NCBI GenBank assembly: GCA_934700335.1
Contig: CAKUXM010000002.1
Span: forward strand, 174,685-238,684
Direction: 5' to 3'
Source: an uncultured Candidatus Melainabacteria bacterium
GTDB lineage: Bacteria > Cyanobacteriota > Vampirovibrionia > Gastranaerophilales > Gastranaerophilaceae
DNA length: 64,000 bases
The first letter of the stretch is position 1, and every line of letters starts with the position of its first letter. The notes beneath the pieces are model-generated. The model made no database searches, was not told the DNA's origin, and was given only the letters and a program-made list of their open reading frames with translations. Shown in pieces: positions 53,286 through 60,660 of the stretch. Both the position numbers and the translations under genes were made by a program.

Positions 53286-53314
53286 TTGACCTTTCTTAAA
53301 AAAAATTTTAAAAT
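53286..53314 (+). promoter_or_regulatory. promoter giving a leaderless mRNA
   Basis: TTGACC (53286-53291) and TAAAAT (53309-53314) are 17 bp apart. The -10 ends 6 bp before the ATG at 53321, so transcription would begin at or beside the start codon. Confidence 0.55.
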
Positions 53315-53320
53315 GTAAGA

Positions 53321-53656
53321 ATGAATAAGCTAAAAAGACGTTGGTATGACACAGATGGAACAGCTTCAGAAGTCTTCGACAAGTTACAAAATCTTGACGA
53401 AGAAACAAAAAATGTATTGTCTACAAATTTAACAGACATCATTAAACAAATAAAAGATTTACACAAAGAAGAATTAGAACCTGATTTAAGTCTTGGACTA
53501 GAAAGAGTTATCGGACTATATCACCAATTCCAAAGCCGTAGACGTTGGTATGACAAAAATGATGAAGAAATTGCTTACGCAATAAAAACGTTGTTTACAC
53601 TTCCAACACAAGATTTTTATAACATCGTTGAAGGTCTTTCAGTTTCTTTGAATTAG
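53321..53656 (+). CDS. small protein with duplicated RRWYD motif
   Basis: Not recognised. It has 111 residues, is soluble and helical. RRWYDTDGTASEVFDKLQ near the N terminus and RRWYDKNDEEIAYAIKTL near residue 74 are two versions of one motif. Between them are helices with LEDELEPDLSLG-like acidic sequence. The presumed promoter makes a leaderless mRNA. It is divergent from the amidase gene. Confidence 0.6.
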   Translation: MNKLKRRWYDTDGTASEVFDKLQNLDEETKNVLSTNLTDIIKQIKDLHKEELEPDLSLGLERVIGLYHQFQSRRRWYDKNDEEIAYAIKTLFTLPTQDFYNIVEGLSVSLN

Positions 53657-53761
53657 TTTTTAATTCAAATCATAACCTTTATTTCTAAACCTTTGATTTG
53701 ATATTTCACAAGTTTTATTAAATCTTGTCGATACATTATTTGTAAAAAGAAAGAAGGTTGT

Positions 53762-53932
53762 ATGGCAAGAATTATTGAAAATGATTTTGGACGTAGAAAT
53801 ATTAAAGTTTCGACCGACGATGTTATTTCTATCGTACGAGAATATCAACATCTCGTTGGTGTAGGTAAAAACTATGACGAAATTAGAAAGATTTTAGATA
53901 GAAATAATATATTTTTAGTGGAAGATTTGTAA
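53762..53932 (+). CDS. 56-residue protein of unknown function
   Basis: A short gene: ATG at 53762 with AAGAAGG seven bases before it, stop at 53930-53932, then directly a terminator. The protein begins MARIIENDFGRRNIKVSTDD and ends NNIFLVEDL. It looks soluble, with mixed helix and strand, and is not a shadow of another gene. It may form a unit with 53321-53656. No family recognised. Confidence 0.6.
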   Translation: MARIIENDFGRRNIKVSTDDVISIVREYQHLVGVGKNYDEIRKILDRNNIFLVEDL

Positions 53933-53969
53933 AAGAGAGGCGAAACGCAAAGCGTTTCGCCTCTCTTTT
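53931..53969 (+). terminator. terminator after the 56-residue gene
   Basis: Hairpin AAAAGAGAGGCGAAACGC / GCGTTTCGCCTCTCTTTT. Its core GGCGAAACGC-aaa-GCGTTTCGCC is identical to that of the neighbouring hairpin. Confidence 0.85.
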
Positions 53970-53971
53970 AC

Positions 53972-54006
53972 AACAAGGGCGAAACGCAAAGCGTTTCGCC
54001 CTTGTT
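53972..54006 (-). terminator. terminator after the 54023-55645 gene
   Basis: Hairpin AACAAGGGCGAAACGC / GCGTTTCGCCCTTGTT, sharing the core of the hairpin 3 nt to its left. The two face convergent genes. Confidence 0.75.
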
Positions 54007-54022
54007 AATATTTTAAAACATT

Positions 54023-55645
54023 TTATTTTACCGGTCTACTTTGAATTGTTGTTGTTTTTACTGCAATTCCACCTTTAATTTCAATTTTTGTTATTGTAAT
54101 TTCTTGTTCTTTTGTTCTAAAAATTTTACCTTGAGCATTCATTTCTTCAACAACTCTTGGTTGACTTACAGTTTTTGTTGTTCCAACTTTTGCACCTTTT
54201 GGAGAGATATATTCTGTTCTAACTGTTGTTTTCGTTTGGTTATTATAATCTTCTCTTGATTGTAATTGACCAGTTTTTTCATTGTATTTAAATCTAGATA
54301 CTTCAGTTCTTCCATCACGCATAAAGCCTGTGTTGTGGAAGTTTTGTTGAACTAATTTACCAGATTTGTCAAAGTATAAAGTTGTTCTTTTATCTTTGCT
54401 AGTTAATACTGTTTGACCTTTATAAGAAGTCATTTCATAGCCTTCATTCTTATAATGTTCAATAGTATAAATACTTTGTTGAGCGCCATGACCTTTTACT
54501 GAGCGATCAGATTTTGTACCATCAGCATTGTAGATTGTACCATTCTTAACGTATTGACCGTTTTTGTATTTTGTATCATACGCATATTGGAATGCACCGT
54601 TTACATAATTGTAAGATTTTCCACCTTTACGGTATGTTCCATCTGCCATTTTTTTGTAGCCAAGCTCTTGTGGAGTTTTTTCTTTTGATTTTACTTCTTC
54701 ATTTTTAACTTCTTGTTCTGGCTTTTTAGCTGCAGCTTTGTGAGTTTTATCTTTACCTTTAACAGCGCCGTCATCTACTTGATGAGAAATAGATGTACCG
54801 TCTTTGTTACACTCAACTAAAACGTTTCCTTCATAGTGATAGTATTTACCACCTTTAGAATATACACCATCAGTATCAGTTGTTTGGTAACCTGCAGGAA
54901 CATTACCTGTGCCATTAGAATTACCGTCATCAACTTGTTGAGCTGGAGCTTCTTGTCGTTGAGGTTGAGCAGGAGTAATTGCAGTACCGTCTTGTTTGCA
55001 TTCTACCATATTGCCGTCTGCATCTGGTTTATAATATCTGCCATCTCTAGCATATACACCATTTACATTTGTTGCACTAAATCCTTGATAACCACCTGCA
55101 ACAACTTTAGTTTCGCCTGATATTTTAAAGCAATTCATAAATGCTTGGAACCAATTTCCAACAGAATTTTGCATTGCACCAGAGCCAATACCGAATGGCA
55201 TAGCACCACAAGCCATTGTATAATTAAAGAATCTATTTGATAAATCATTTAATTGCTCTGCATCAACATCTAATGATTGATTACCGAAAATACCGGCATA
55301 ACCATAGCCAGCACCATTTATGCCTCCAGCACCATTGCCAAGACCGCCAAAGACATTACCTATGCCATTGCCGTTACCTGCGCCGTTTGCATTGCCAGCA
55401 CCATTTGCACCGTTACCGTTGCCATTTCCGGCACCGTTTGCACCATTATTACCATTGGCACCATTGTTGCCATTAGCTTTATTTTGTCCGCTTAAACCGT
55501 CAGTAAGTTCGGCTTGATCAGCTGCAGCACCTTGTTTTTGAGCTCTATCTTGCTCTGCTGCTTGCTTTTTCTTTAGTTCTTCTGCGCTTTCTGGCTTATT
55601 ACCGCCACCTGCACCCTGAACACCGCCGTTACCTTTGATACTCAT
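54023..55645 (-). CDS. large Gly/Asn-rich protein with repeated KGGKYY motifs, no signal peptide
   Basis: I choose the ATG at 55645 (MSIKGNGGVQ); the frame to 55738 lies in promoter DNA. 540 residues. Residues about 10-130 are low-complexity (Gly, Asn, Ala, Gln). Two to three copies follow of a ~35-residue motif: VNGVYARDGRYYKPD, TDGVYSKGGKYYHYE and MADGTYRKGGKSYNYV, plus a shorter KNGQYVKNGTIYN. A beta-rich tail ends in ITKIEIKGGIAVKTTTIQSR. No known family. A triple HLR1 site is 106 nt upstream. A surface or filament protein exported without a signal peptide is a reasonable guess. Confidence 0.65.
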   Translation of the reverse strand: MSIKGNGGVQGAGGGNKPESAEELKKKQAAEQDRAQKQGAAADQAELTDGLSGQNKANGNNGANGNNGANGAGNGNGNGANGAGNANGAGNGNGIGNVFGGLGNGAGGINGAGYGYAGIFGNQSLDVDAEQLNDLSNRFFNYTMACGAMPFGIGSGAMQNSVGNWFQAFMNCFKISGETKVVAGGYQGFSATNVNGVYARDGRYYKPDADGNMVECKQDGTAITPAQPQRQEAPAQQVDDGNSNGTGNVPAGYQTTDTDGVYSKGGKYYHYEGNVLVECNKDGTSISHQVDDGAVKGKDKTHKAAAKKPEQEVKNEEVKSKEKTPQELGYKKMADGTYRKGGKSYNYVNGAFQYAYDTKYKNGQYVKNGTIYNADGTKSDRSVKGHGAQQSIYTIEHYKNEGYEMTSYKGQTVLTSKDKRTTLYFDKSGKLVQQNFHNTGFMRDGRTEVSRFKYNEKTGQLQSREDYNNQTKTTVRTEYISPKGAKVGTTKTVSQPRVVEEMNAQGKIFRTKEQEITITKIEIKGGIAVKTTTIQSRPVK

Positions 55646-55750
55646 ACGTTTGTCCTTTTTTACACACTTTTTACATATAGATATAATACACTTACACCTA
55701 AATACATGAAAACATCTGAAAATACTAAATTTCCACATGATTGAAATAAT

Positions 55751-55778
55751 TTTACATAATTTTACAATTATTTACATT
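55751..55778. promoter_or_regulatory. triple HLR1-type repeat (possible RpaB site)
   Basis: TTTACATA-at-TTTACAAT-ta-TTTACATT: three units at a strict 10-bp period, all fitting the HLR1 half-site. It lies 106 nt upstream of 54023-55645 and overlaps the stop of the CDF gene. Confidence 0.6.
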
Positions 55779-56445
55779 TCATGTCAAGCAAGATTACTGC
55801 TGTATCTTTAACTAATCCCATTGCCCATTTTAAAATCACAATACCACCTAAAATTCCGATTGCTGAATCAAAGTATGTAATATTCATAAATTTACCTAAA
55901 ACAAGTGCCAATATTGCTAATACAGAAGTTAAAACATCAGCCAATATGTGCAAATATGCAGATTTAAAATTTTGATCTTCATGTTCTTCATTGTGATGAT
56001 GCTCTCTGCATTCGCCTACATGCAAGTGAACATGTTTTCCTTTCATAATTAAAATACTTACCAAGTTTACAATTAAACCAATAACTGCAACTAAAATTGC
56101 ATCAGAAAATAAAATATGTACGGGATTAATAAGTTTTGAAGCTGACTCAATAATTATTGCAAACCCTGTAATACCTAAAAATATTGAACTTGTATAAGCA
56201 GCAAGCGTTTTAATCTTTTCTGTTCCGTGTTCAAACATATCAGAATTTGCAAATTTTCTTGCAAAGAAATACGCCAAAAAAGTTAAACCCAACGCAAGTG
56301 CATGTGTTCCCATATGAAAACCGTCGGCTAAAAGCGCCATAGAATGCGTAAAATAGCCATATCCAACTTCCAGAACCATTGTTACTAAGGTCAAAACCAC
56401 AACTAGTAAAGTTCTATTTTCTAAGCTTTTTTCTTCATTTTCCAT
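55768..56445 (-). CDS. cation diffusion facilitator family transporter
   Basis: An inner-membrane efflux carrier for Zn2+ or a related divalent metal, CzcD/ZitB-like. From the ATG at 56445 it has 225 residues. It has about six hydrophobic helices, metal-site residues in helix 2 (LLADGFHMGTHALAL) and helix 5 (HILADVLTSVLAI), and a His-rich loop (HVHLHVGECREHHHNEEH). The usual cytoplasmic C-terminal domain is nearly absent, making it a short member. Confidence 0.88.
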   Translation of the reverse strand: MENEEKSLENRTLLVVVLTLVTMVLEVGYGYFTHSMALLADGFHMGTHALALGLTFLAYFFARKFANSDMFEHGTEKIKTLAAYTSSIFLGITGFAIIIESASKLINPVHILFSDAILVAVIGLIVNLVSILIMKGKHVHLHVGECREHHHNEEHEDQNFKSAYLHILADVLTSVLAILALVLGKFMNITYFDSAIGILGGIVILKWAMGLVKDTAVILLDMKCK

Positions 56446-56581
56446 AAAATCACGTCCTTCACCTACAATATACCACACTATGAAAGATTTTTAACACCCC
56501 CATAGGGTATTATAAAGAAATGTGAAAGGGTTTATTTTTATTTTTTGTGCTAAAATATTTACCAACAAAGGAGCATAAGAA

Positions 56582-57526
56582 ATGAAAAAAATTTTTAGTA
56601 TTTTATTTTTGTTAGTAGCATTTGTAGCTGTACAAAATAATGCAAATGCTGGAACAACTACCACTACAACAACTACAACCACTACCACTCAAAATGGTAC
56701 AACAACAAAAACTACAACTACAAAAACAACTAAAACATCTGGTACAAACTGGGATAGCAATGCTAACCTTAAAAGAGTAAACAGAATTGGTAACGTTTTA
56801 CTTACAAAAAATGGTGTTCAACAAACTATTAGATTTAAGGTTTCAAATACAGAAGATGTAAATGCTTATGCTGATATGAACAAAGAAATTCACGTATACA
56901 GAGGATTATTAAATTATGTTGATTATGACCACGAATTAGCTGGCGTAATTGCACATGAAATGGGACATATTCTTAATGGACACTGTGCAAAACAAACTAT
57001 TTTAGATAGTGTAATTAATTCAGTTGCAACAGATTTAGTAAAAGGCGCAAACGATGCAAAAGTTGCAACAGTTGCAGTTGGTCAACAATTAGCATCATCT
57101 AAACTTAGCCGTAATGATGAAATGGAAGCTGATATCACTGCCGTAGATTTAATGGTTAGAGCTGGTTACAATCCATTAGCTTTAATCTCTGTTTTAAACA
57201 AAATTTGTGGTAATTACGTTGATGTATTAGAAACTCACCCATCAGGTGAAAAAAGATTAATGAACATCTATGATTACATCTTATACAACTATCCATCATA
57301 CGCTAAAACAGGTGCTGCTGGATACAACACAGAATCTTACAAAAGAGCTTCGACAATGATTGAGGCAAATCTTGTTAGAAGAAGTAATAACAAATCATTA
57401 CAAAATAAATATGTAAAAACTCAAAAGAAATTATTAAAAAACAAAGAAAAAAGAATGAAAAAAATGTCTGGCATTATTAACGGTTGGGACGCTTCATTCG
57501 CAGCATTATATCTTATGAGTAAATAA
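56582..57526 (+). CDS. secreted M48-family zinc metallopeptidase with poly-Thr linker
   Basis: The signal peptide is residues 1-24 (ending NNANAG). A run of 13 threonines, then TTTKTTTTKTTK, covers about 25-55. The peptidase domain has the zinc site HEMGHILNGH (about residues 124-133) and the downstream ligand in NDEMEADITAVDL. M48 relatives such as BepA trim or fold outer-membrane proteins. The polythreonine linker, coded by mixed ACN codons, is unusual. AAAGGAG site. It is followed 12 nt later by the TSCPD gene. Confidence 0.85.
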   Translation: MKKIFSILFLLVAFVAVQNNANAGTTTTTTTTTTTTQNGTTTKTTTTKTTKTSGTNWDSNANLKRVNRIGNVLLTKNGVQQTIRFKVSNTEDVNAYADMNKEIHVYRGLLNYVDYDHELAGVIAHEMGHILNGHCAKQTILDSVINSVATDLVKGANDAKVATVAVGQQLASSKLSRNDEMEADITAVDLMVRAGYNPLALISVLNKICGNYVDVLETHPSGEKRLMNIYDYILYNYPSYAKTGAAGYNTESYKRASTMIEANLVRRSNNKSLQNKYVKTQKKLLKNKEKRMKKMSGIINGWDASFAALYLMSK

Positions 57527-57538
57527 GAGGACTAAATT

Positions 57539-57853
57539 ATGACAAATATTCAACCGGAAACTATTCAATACAAAACAACTGGAATTTGCGCACAAGTAAT
57601 TCAAATACAAATATTTGACGGAATTGTGCAAAATGTAGAATTCTTTGGAGGTTGCGACGGTAATCACAAAGGTATCGTTGCGCTAGTCAAAGGTCTAACA
57701 GTCGATGAGGTAATATCTAAGCTTAGTGGTATCCACTGTGGCGATAGAGATACTAGCTGTCCTGACCAATTAGCAAAAGCTCTTATTTTATATAAAAATA
57801 AAAGAGTTGAATATAAACAACCAGAACAACAAGCAGAAACTGCAAATAATTAG
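57539..57853 (+). CDS. TSCPD-domain protein
   Basis: A 104-residue protein matching the TSCPD (TIGR03905-like) domain: YKTTGICAQVIQIQIFDGIV, GGCDGNHKGIVALVKG and HCGDRDTSCPDQLAKAL. The three cysteine sites may bind metal. A similar domain ends some class II ribonucleotide reductases. The exact role is unknown. The terminator follows. Confidence 0.85.
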   Translation: MTNIQPETIQYKTTGICAQVIQIQIFDGIVQNVEFFGGCDGNHKGIVALVKGLTVDEVISKLSGIHCGDRDTSCPDQLAKALILYKNKRVEYKQPEQQAETANN

Positions 57854-57854
57854 T

Positions 57855-57880
57855 AAAAGCCCTCTTAAAAGAGGGCTTTT
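57855..57880 (+). terminator. terminator after the TSCPD gene
   Basis: AAAAGCCCTC-ttaaaa-GAGGGCTTTT, 2 nt after the stop. Confidence 0.85.
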
Positions 57881-57904
57881 ACATGACAAAAGAAAGAGAT
57901 ACTT

Positions 57905-58879
57905 ATGAACATTCTATTTATTATCGACAAAATTGAATTAAAATATTTTGAATTTAACAACCTAGTTACAAATTTTTGGATAATAAAAGAATTTCTACAA
58001 CGTGGTTACAATGTTGAAATCACAACAGAAGATAAGTTATCAATAATTGATTTAAAAGCAAGAGCAATAAGCTACAAATCTTATCTTAAAGATGGAAATA
58101 TTTTTTATGAAAAAGTTGAACATTATTCAAACATAGAAGATTTTGACTTAGTAATGTTCCGCCAAGACCCACCAGTAGATTTGAATTATATCAATTCAAC
58201 ATACATAATGGATTTTGTAGATAAATCAAAAGTTTTGATAATAAACGACCCTAAATCAATCAGAAGCTTTAACGAAAAACTTCACGCACTATATTTTGCA
58301 GAATACATGCCAGAAGCTCTTGTAACTTCTGACAAAAAAACTATTAAAAATTTTCTAGCTAAAAACAAAGAAATTATTCTAAAACCTTTAAATCTTTGTT
58401 TCGGCGCAAATGTAATGTTTTTAAAAGAAAACGACGTTAATACAAATAGCATAATCAAAAGTATGACAAACGACGGTCAAACCTTGATTATGTGTCAAAA
58501 ATATATACCAGAAGCAAAATTTGGAGACAAGAGAGTTCTAACACTTGGGGATACAGTTCTTGACGAATGTGTACAAAAACTTCCAACAAAAGATGATTTC
58601 AAATTTAATACGCACAGCGATGACTTTATTAAAAAAGCTGTTTTAACAGAAGAAGAAAAAAGAAGATTTACAGAAGTAGCGAAAAAACTTAACGCTATGG
58701 GAATTTATATGGCAGGACTTGATGTTATTAATTCACAAATCATTGAGGTTAACGTAACAAGCCCATGCTACTTTATCAAAGAAATTAACAACCACTTTTT
58801 AACACATATTGAAACAAAAATTTGCGATTATATTGTAAGTAAAGTAGAAGAACATTCAAAAGAAAAAATATTTAAGTAA
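57905..58879 (+). CDS. gshB: glutathione synthetase-like ATP-grasp enzyme
   Basis: GshB joins glycine to gamma-glutamylcysteine with ATP. Features are the ATP-grasp order: VMFRQDPPVDLNYI (about 77-90), NDPKSIRSFNEKLHALYF, the lysine-containing IILKPLNLCFGANVMFL, and the acidic end IIEVNVTSPCYF. Length 324 residues, near the 315 usual for proteobacterial/cyanobacterial GshB. gshA is not in the window. AAAGAGA site after the TSCPD terminator. Confidence 0.82.
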   Translation: MNILFIIDKIELKYFEFNNLVTNFWIIKEFLQRGYNVEITTEDKLSIIDLKARAISYKSYLKDGNIFYEKVEHYSNIEDFDLVMFRQDPPVDLNYINSTYIMDFVDKSKVLIINDPKSIRSFNEKLHALYFAEYMPEALVTSDKKTIKNFLAKNKEIILKPLNLCFGANVMFLKENDVNTNSIIKSMTNDGQTLIMCQKYIPEAKFGDKRVLTLGDTVLDECVQKLPTKDDFKFNTHSDDFIKKAVLTEEEKRRFTEVAKKLNAMGIYMAGLDVINSQIIEVNVTSPCYFIKEINNHFLTHIETKICDYIVSKVEEHSKEKIFK

Positions 58880-58896
58880 GTTGGATTGAAATAACA

Positions 58897-59100
58897 TGTC
58901 ATTCCGGACTCCGCTCCGGAATCTGAGGTTATGGAATGGATAATGCGGTCGTTTGTCAGATTCTGAATCACATACATTTCCTTTTATCCGTAAGGCATTT
59001 AAACCAGATAACATGCCTAACGGCTTAAAGTCAACTACACAGACAGACTCACAAGTTTCGCTTTAATTCAACTGTTCGCTTTGTCAAGCTCAGTATGACA
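58897..59100. repeat. dispersed structured element, copy 2
   Basis: This 204-nt element has the TGTCATTCCGGA start and GTATGACA end, in the same orientation as copy 1 at 9068-9272. Shared segments run throughout, including TCCTTTTATCCGTAAGGCAT and GCCTAACGGCTTAAAGTCAA. It fills most of the 300-nt gap after gshB. Confidence 0.8.
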
Positions 59101-59179
59101 TTAGCCTTTCATTATTTCCCCAATTGTCGAATGAAAATTTTTATTGTTTTAAATAATAATCTCTTAAAAAGGAGATTTT

Positions 59180-60211
59180 ATGTCTATAAAAATGTTGATG
59201 TTTGATTTTAGAGAAGAAGAAAAAGCCTACTTTGAAACAGAAAAAATAGAAGATTTTGATATTACTTTTTATACTGAAAGTTTAAATAAAAAGACTTTAG
59301 AAAATATATCAGAAGAAGTCAGACAAAACACAACTGTAATAAGCGTATTCATTGATTCAAATATAACAAAAGAAGTTATTGAAGCTTTTCCGAATTTAAT
59401 GATTATTGCAACACGTTCAACTGGTTTCAATCACATTTGCGTAGACGAATGCAAAAAATCACACATCAGGGTTTTAAATGTTGAAAACTATGGTAAAACA
59501 GGAGTTATGCAATATACTTTCGGATTGATTTTAATCCTTATGAGAAAAATTTATCTTGCAATAAGTGATATTAAAAATCTTAGCAAGGACGATACAAAAT
59601 ATGTTGGCAGAGATTTGAATAATCTTACAATTGGCGTAATTGGAACAGGCACAATCGGTAGCGGAGTTTGTACAATAGCTAACGCTTTTGGCATGAAGAT
59701 TTTAGCTTACGATATGATAAAGAAAAACACTTTGATAGAAAATTATAATGTACAATATGTAAACAAGGAAGACTTACTTAAAAATGCAGATATCATTACT
59801 CTTCATACACCTTACAACGAAACTACTTACCACATGATTTCAGAACAAGAATTCAATTTAATGAAGGCATCAAGTTATTTAATCAATGTTGCAAGAGGCG
59901 AATTAATTGATACAAAAGCACTTTATCAAGCATTAAAAAATAAAAAAATTGCAGGTTGTGCTCTTGATGTTATTGAATGCGAAAATTCTGGAATATTCTG
60001 TGAGCGAAAGAAAAATAGAGATGCAACCGAATGCGTTATTGAATGCGAAGACACAAATTCTACAATCAAAAAATTAATCAAAATGCCAAACGTACTAATC
60101 ACACCGCACATAGCATACAAAACTCAAGATTCAATCGACTACATTTTAAAAACAACAATGTTTAGTATTAAAGACAATTTAAAAGGCGGACATACTAATA
60201 AAATTAATTAA
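59180..60211 (+). CDS. D-2-hydroxyacid dehydrogenase, D-lactate-dehydrogenase-like
   Basis: An NAD-dependent enzyme interconverting 2-oxoacids and D-2-hydroxyacids, most like fermentative D-lactate dehydrogenase. The Rossmann motif is IGVIGTGTIGSGV (about residues 152-164). The signature NVARGELIDTKAL, the Glu of ALDVIECE and the catalytic His in TPHIAYKT are intact. At 343 residues it is full length. AAAAGGAG site. It follows repeat DNA and stands alone. Confidence 0.88.
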   Translation: MSIKMLMFDFREEEKAYFETEKIEDFDITFYTESLNKKTLENISEEVRQNTTVISVFIDSNITKEVIEAFPNLMIIATRSTGFNHICVDECKKSHIRVLNVENYGKTGVMQYTFGLILILMRKIYLAISDIKNLSKDDTKYVGRDLNNLTIGVIGTGTIGSGVCTIANAFGMKILAYDMIKKNTLIENYNVQYVNKEDLLKNADIITLHTPYNETTYHMISEQEFNLMKASSYLINVARGELIDTKALYQALKNKKIAGCALDVIECENSGIFCERKKNRDATECVIECEDTNSTIKKLIKMPNVLITPHIAYKTQDSIDYILKTTMFSIKDNLKGGHTNKIN

Positions 60212-60265
60212 TAGCAGTCCGCTTTCTTCTAATACTGGCATAATTGCCGTTGTTTAAACCTACCC

Positions 60266-60529
60266 TTACACTTCAAGGAATAATCTTTGCCCAACAATAT
60301 TAGGCTTATTGTTATAATATCCAGCAAAATAACCGCCTTTAACTGGGCAATTTTTCGCATAAGTTTCCATAGTAGTTTTTTTGGCACTCATATTAACAAA
60401 TGGATTGTTAGAAAAAGGATTTGTTGATTTAACTTCCTTTACTTGTTCTACTGTTCTAACATTTTGAGCTTGCATCGCAGTTGGTGCCATAAAAGCTTGT
60501 GTTAAATAGTTAATAATGTTGTTTGCCAT
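60266..60529 (-). CDS. small unknown protein
   Basis: From the ATG at 60529 (GGAGAGAGAATTT upstream) it has 87 residues: MANNIINYLTQAFMAPTAMQ, a disordered Lys/Asn/Pro part with KSTNPFSNNPFVNMSAKK, then VKGGYFAGYYNNKP. No signal peptide. The Asn/Phe/Gly-rich composition recalls 37292-37672, but no HLR1 repeat is visible upstream. Confidence 0.5.
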   Translation of the reverse strand: MANNIINYLTQAFMAPTAMQAQNVRTVEQVKEVKSTNPFSNNPFVNMSAKKTTMETYAKNCPVKGGYFAGYYNNKPNIVGQRLFLEV

Positions 60530-60648
60530 AAATTCTCTCTCCTCTGATAGTATCTTTTTAAGGATACTTTTTTGAAAGTCATATTTATTATACAAAACTA
60601 TGTAGATTTTTGTAATATTTCTTAATAAAAATCATATAAATTATGTAG

Positions 60649-60654
60649 TATAAT
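60649..60654 (+). promoter_or_regulatory. -10 box, leaderless start
   Basis: TATAAT ends 6 bp before the ATG at 60661. No ribosome site is possible between them. No clear -35 is present. Confidence 0.45.
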
Positions 60655-60660
60655 AATTTT

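Noticed and set aside
53660..53851. 63-codon minus-strand frame
   Set aside because: Mostly antisense to the 56-residue gene at 53762, which has a good ribosome site and terminator.
55237..55517. Three overlapping plus-strand frames rich in His, Pro and Thr
   Set aside because: All are antisense to the Gly/Asn repeat part of 54023-55645.
56491..56688. Minus-strand frame coding poly-valine
   Set aside because: It is the antisense of the poly-threonine tract in the M48 protease gene.
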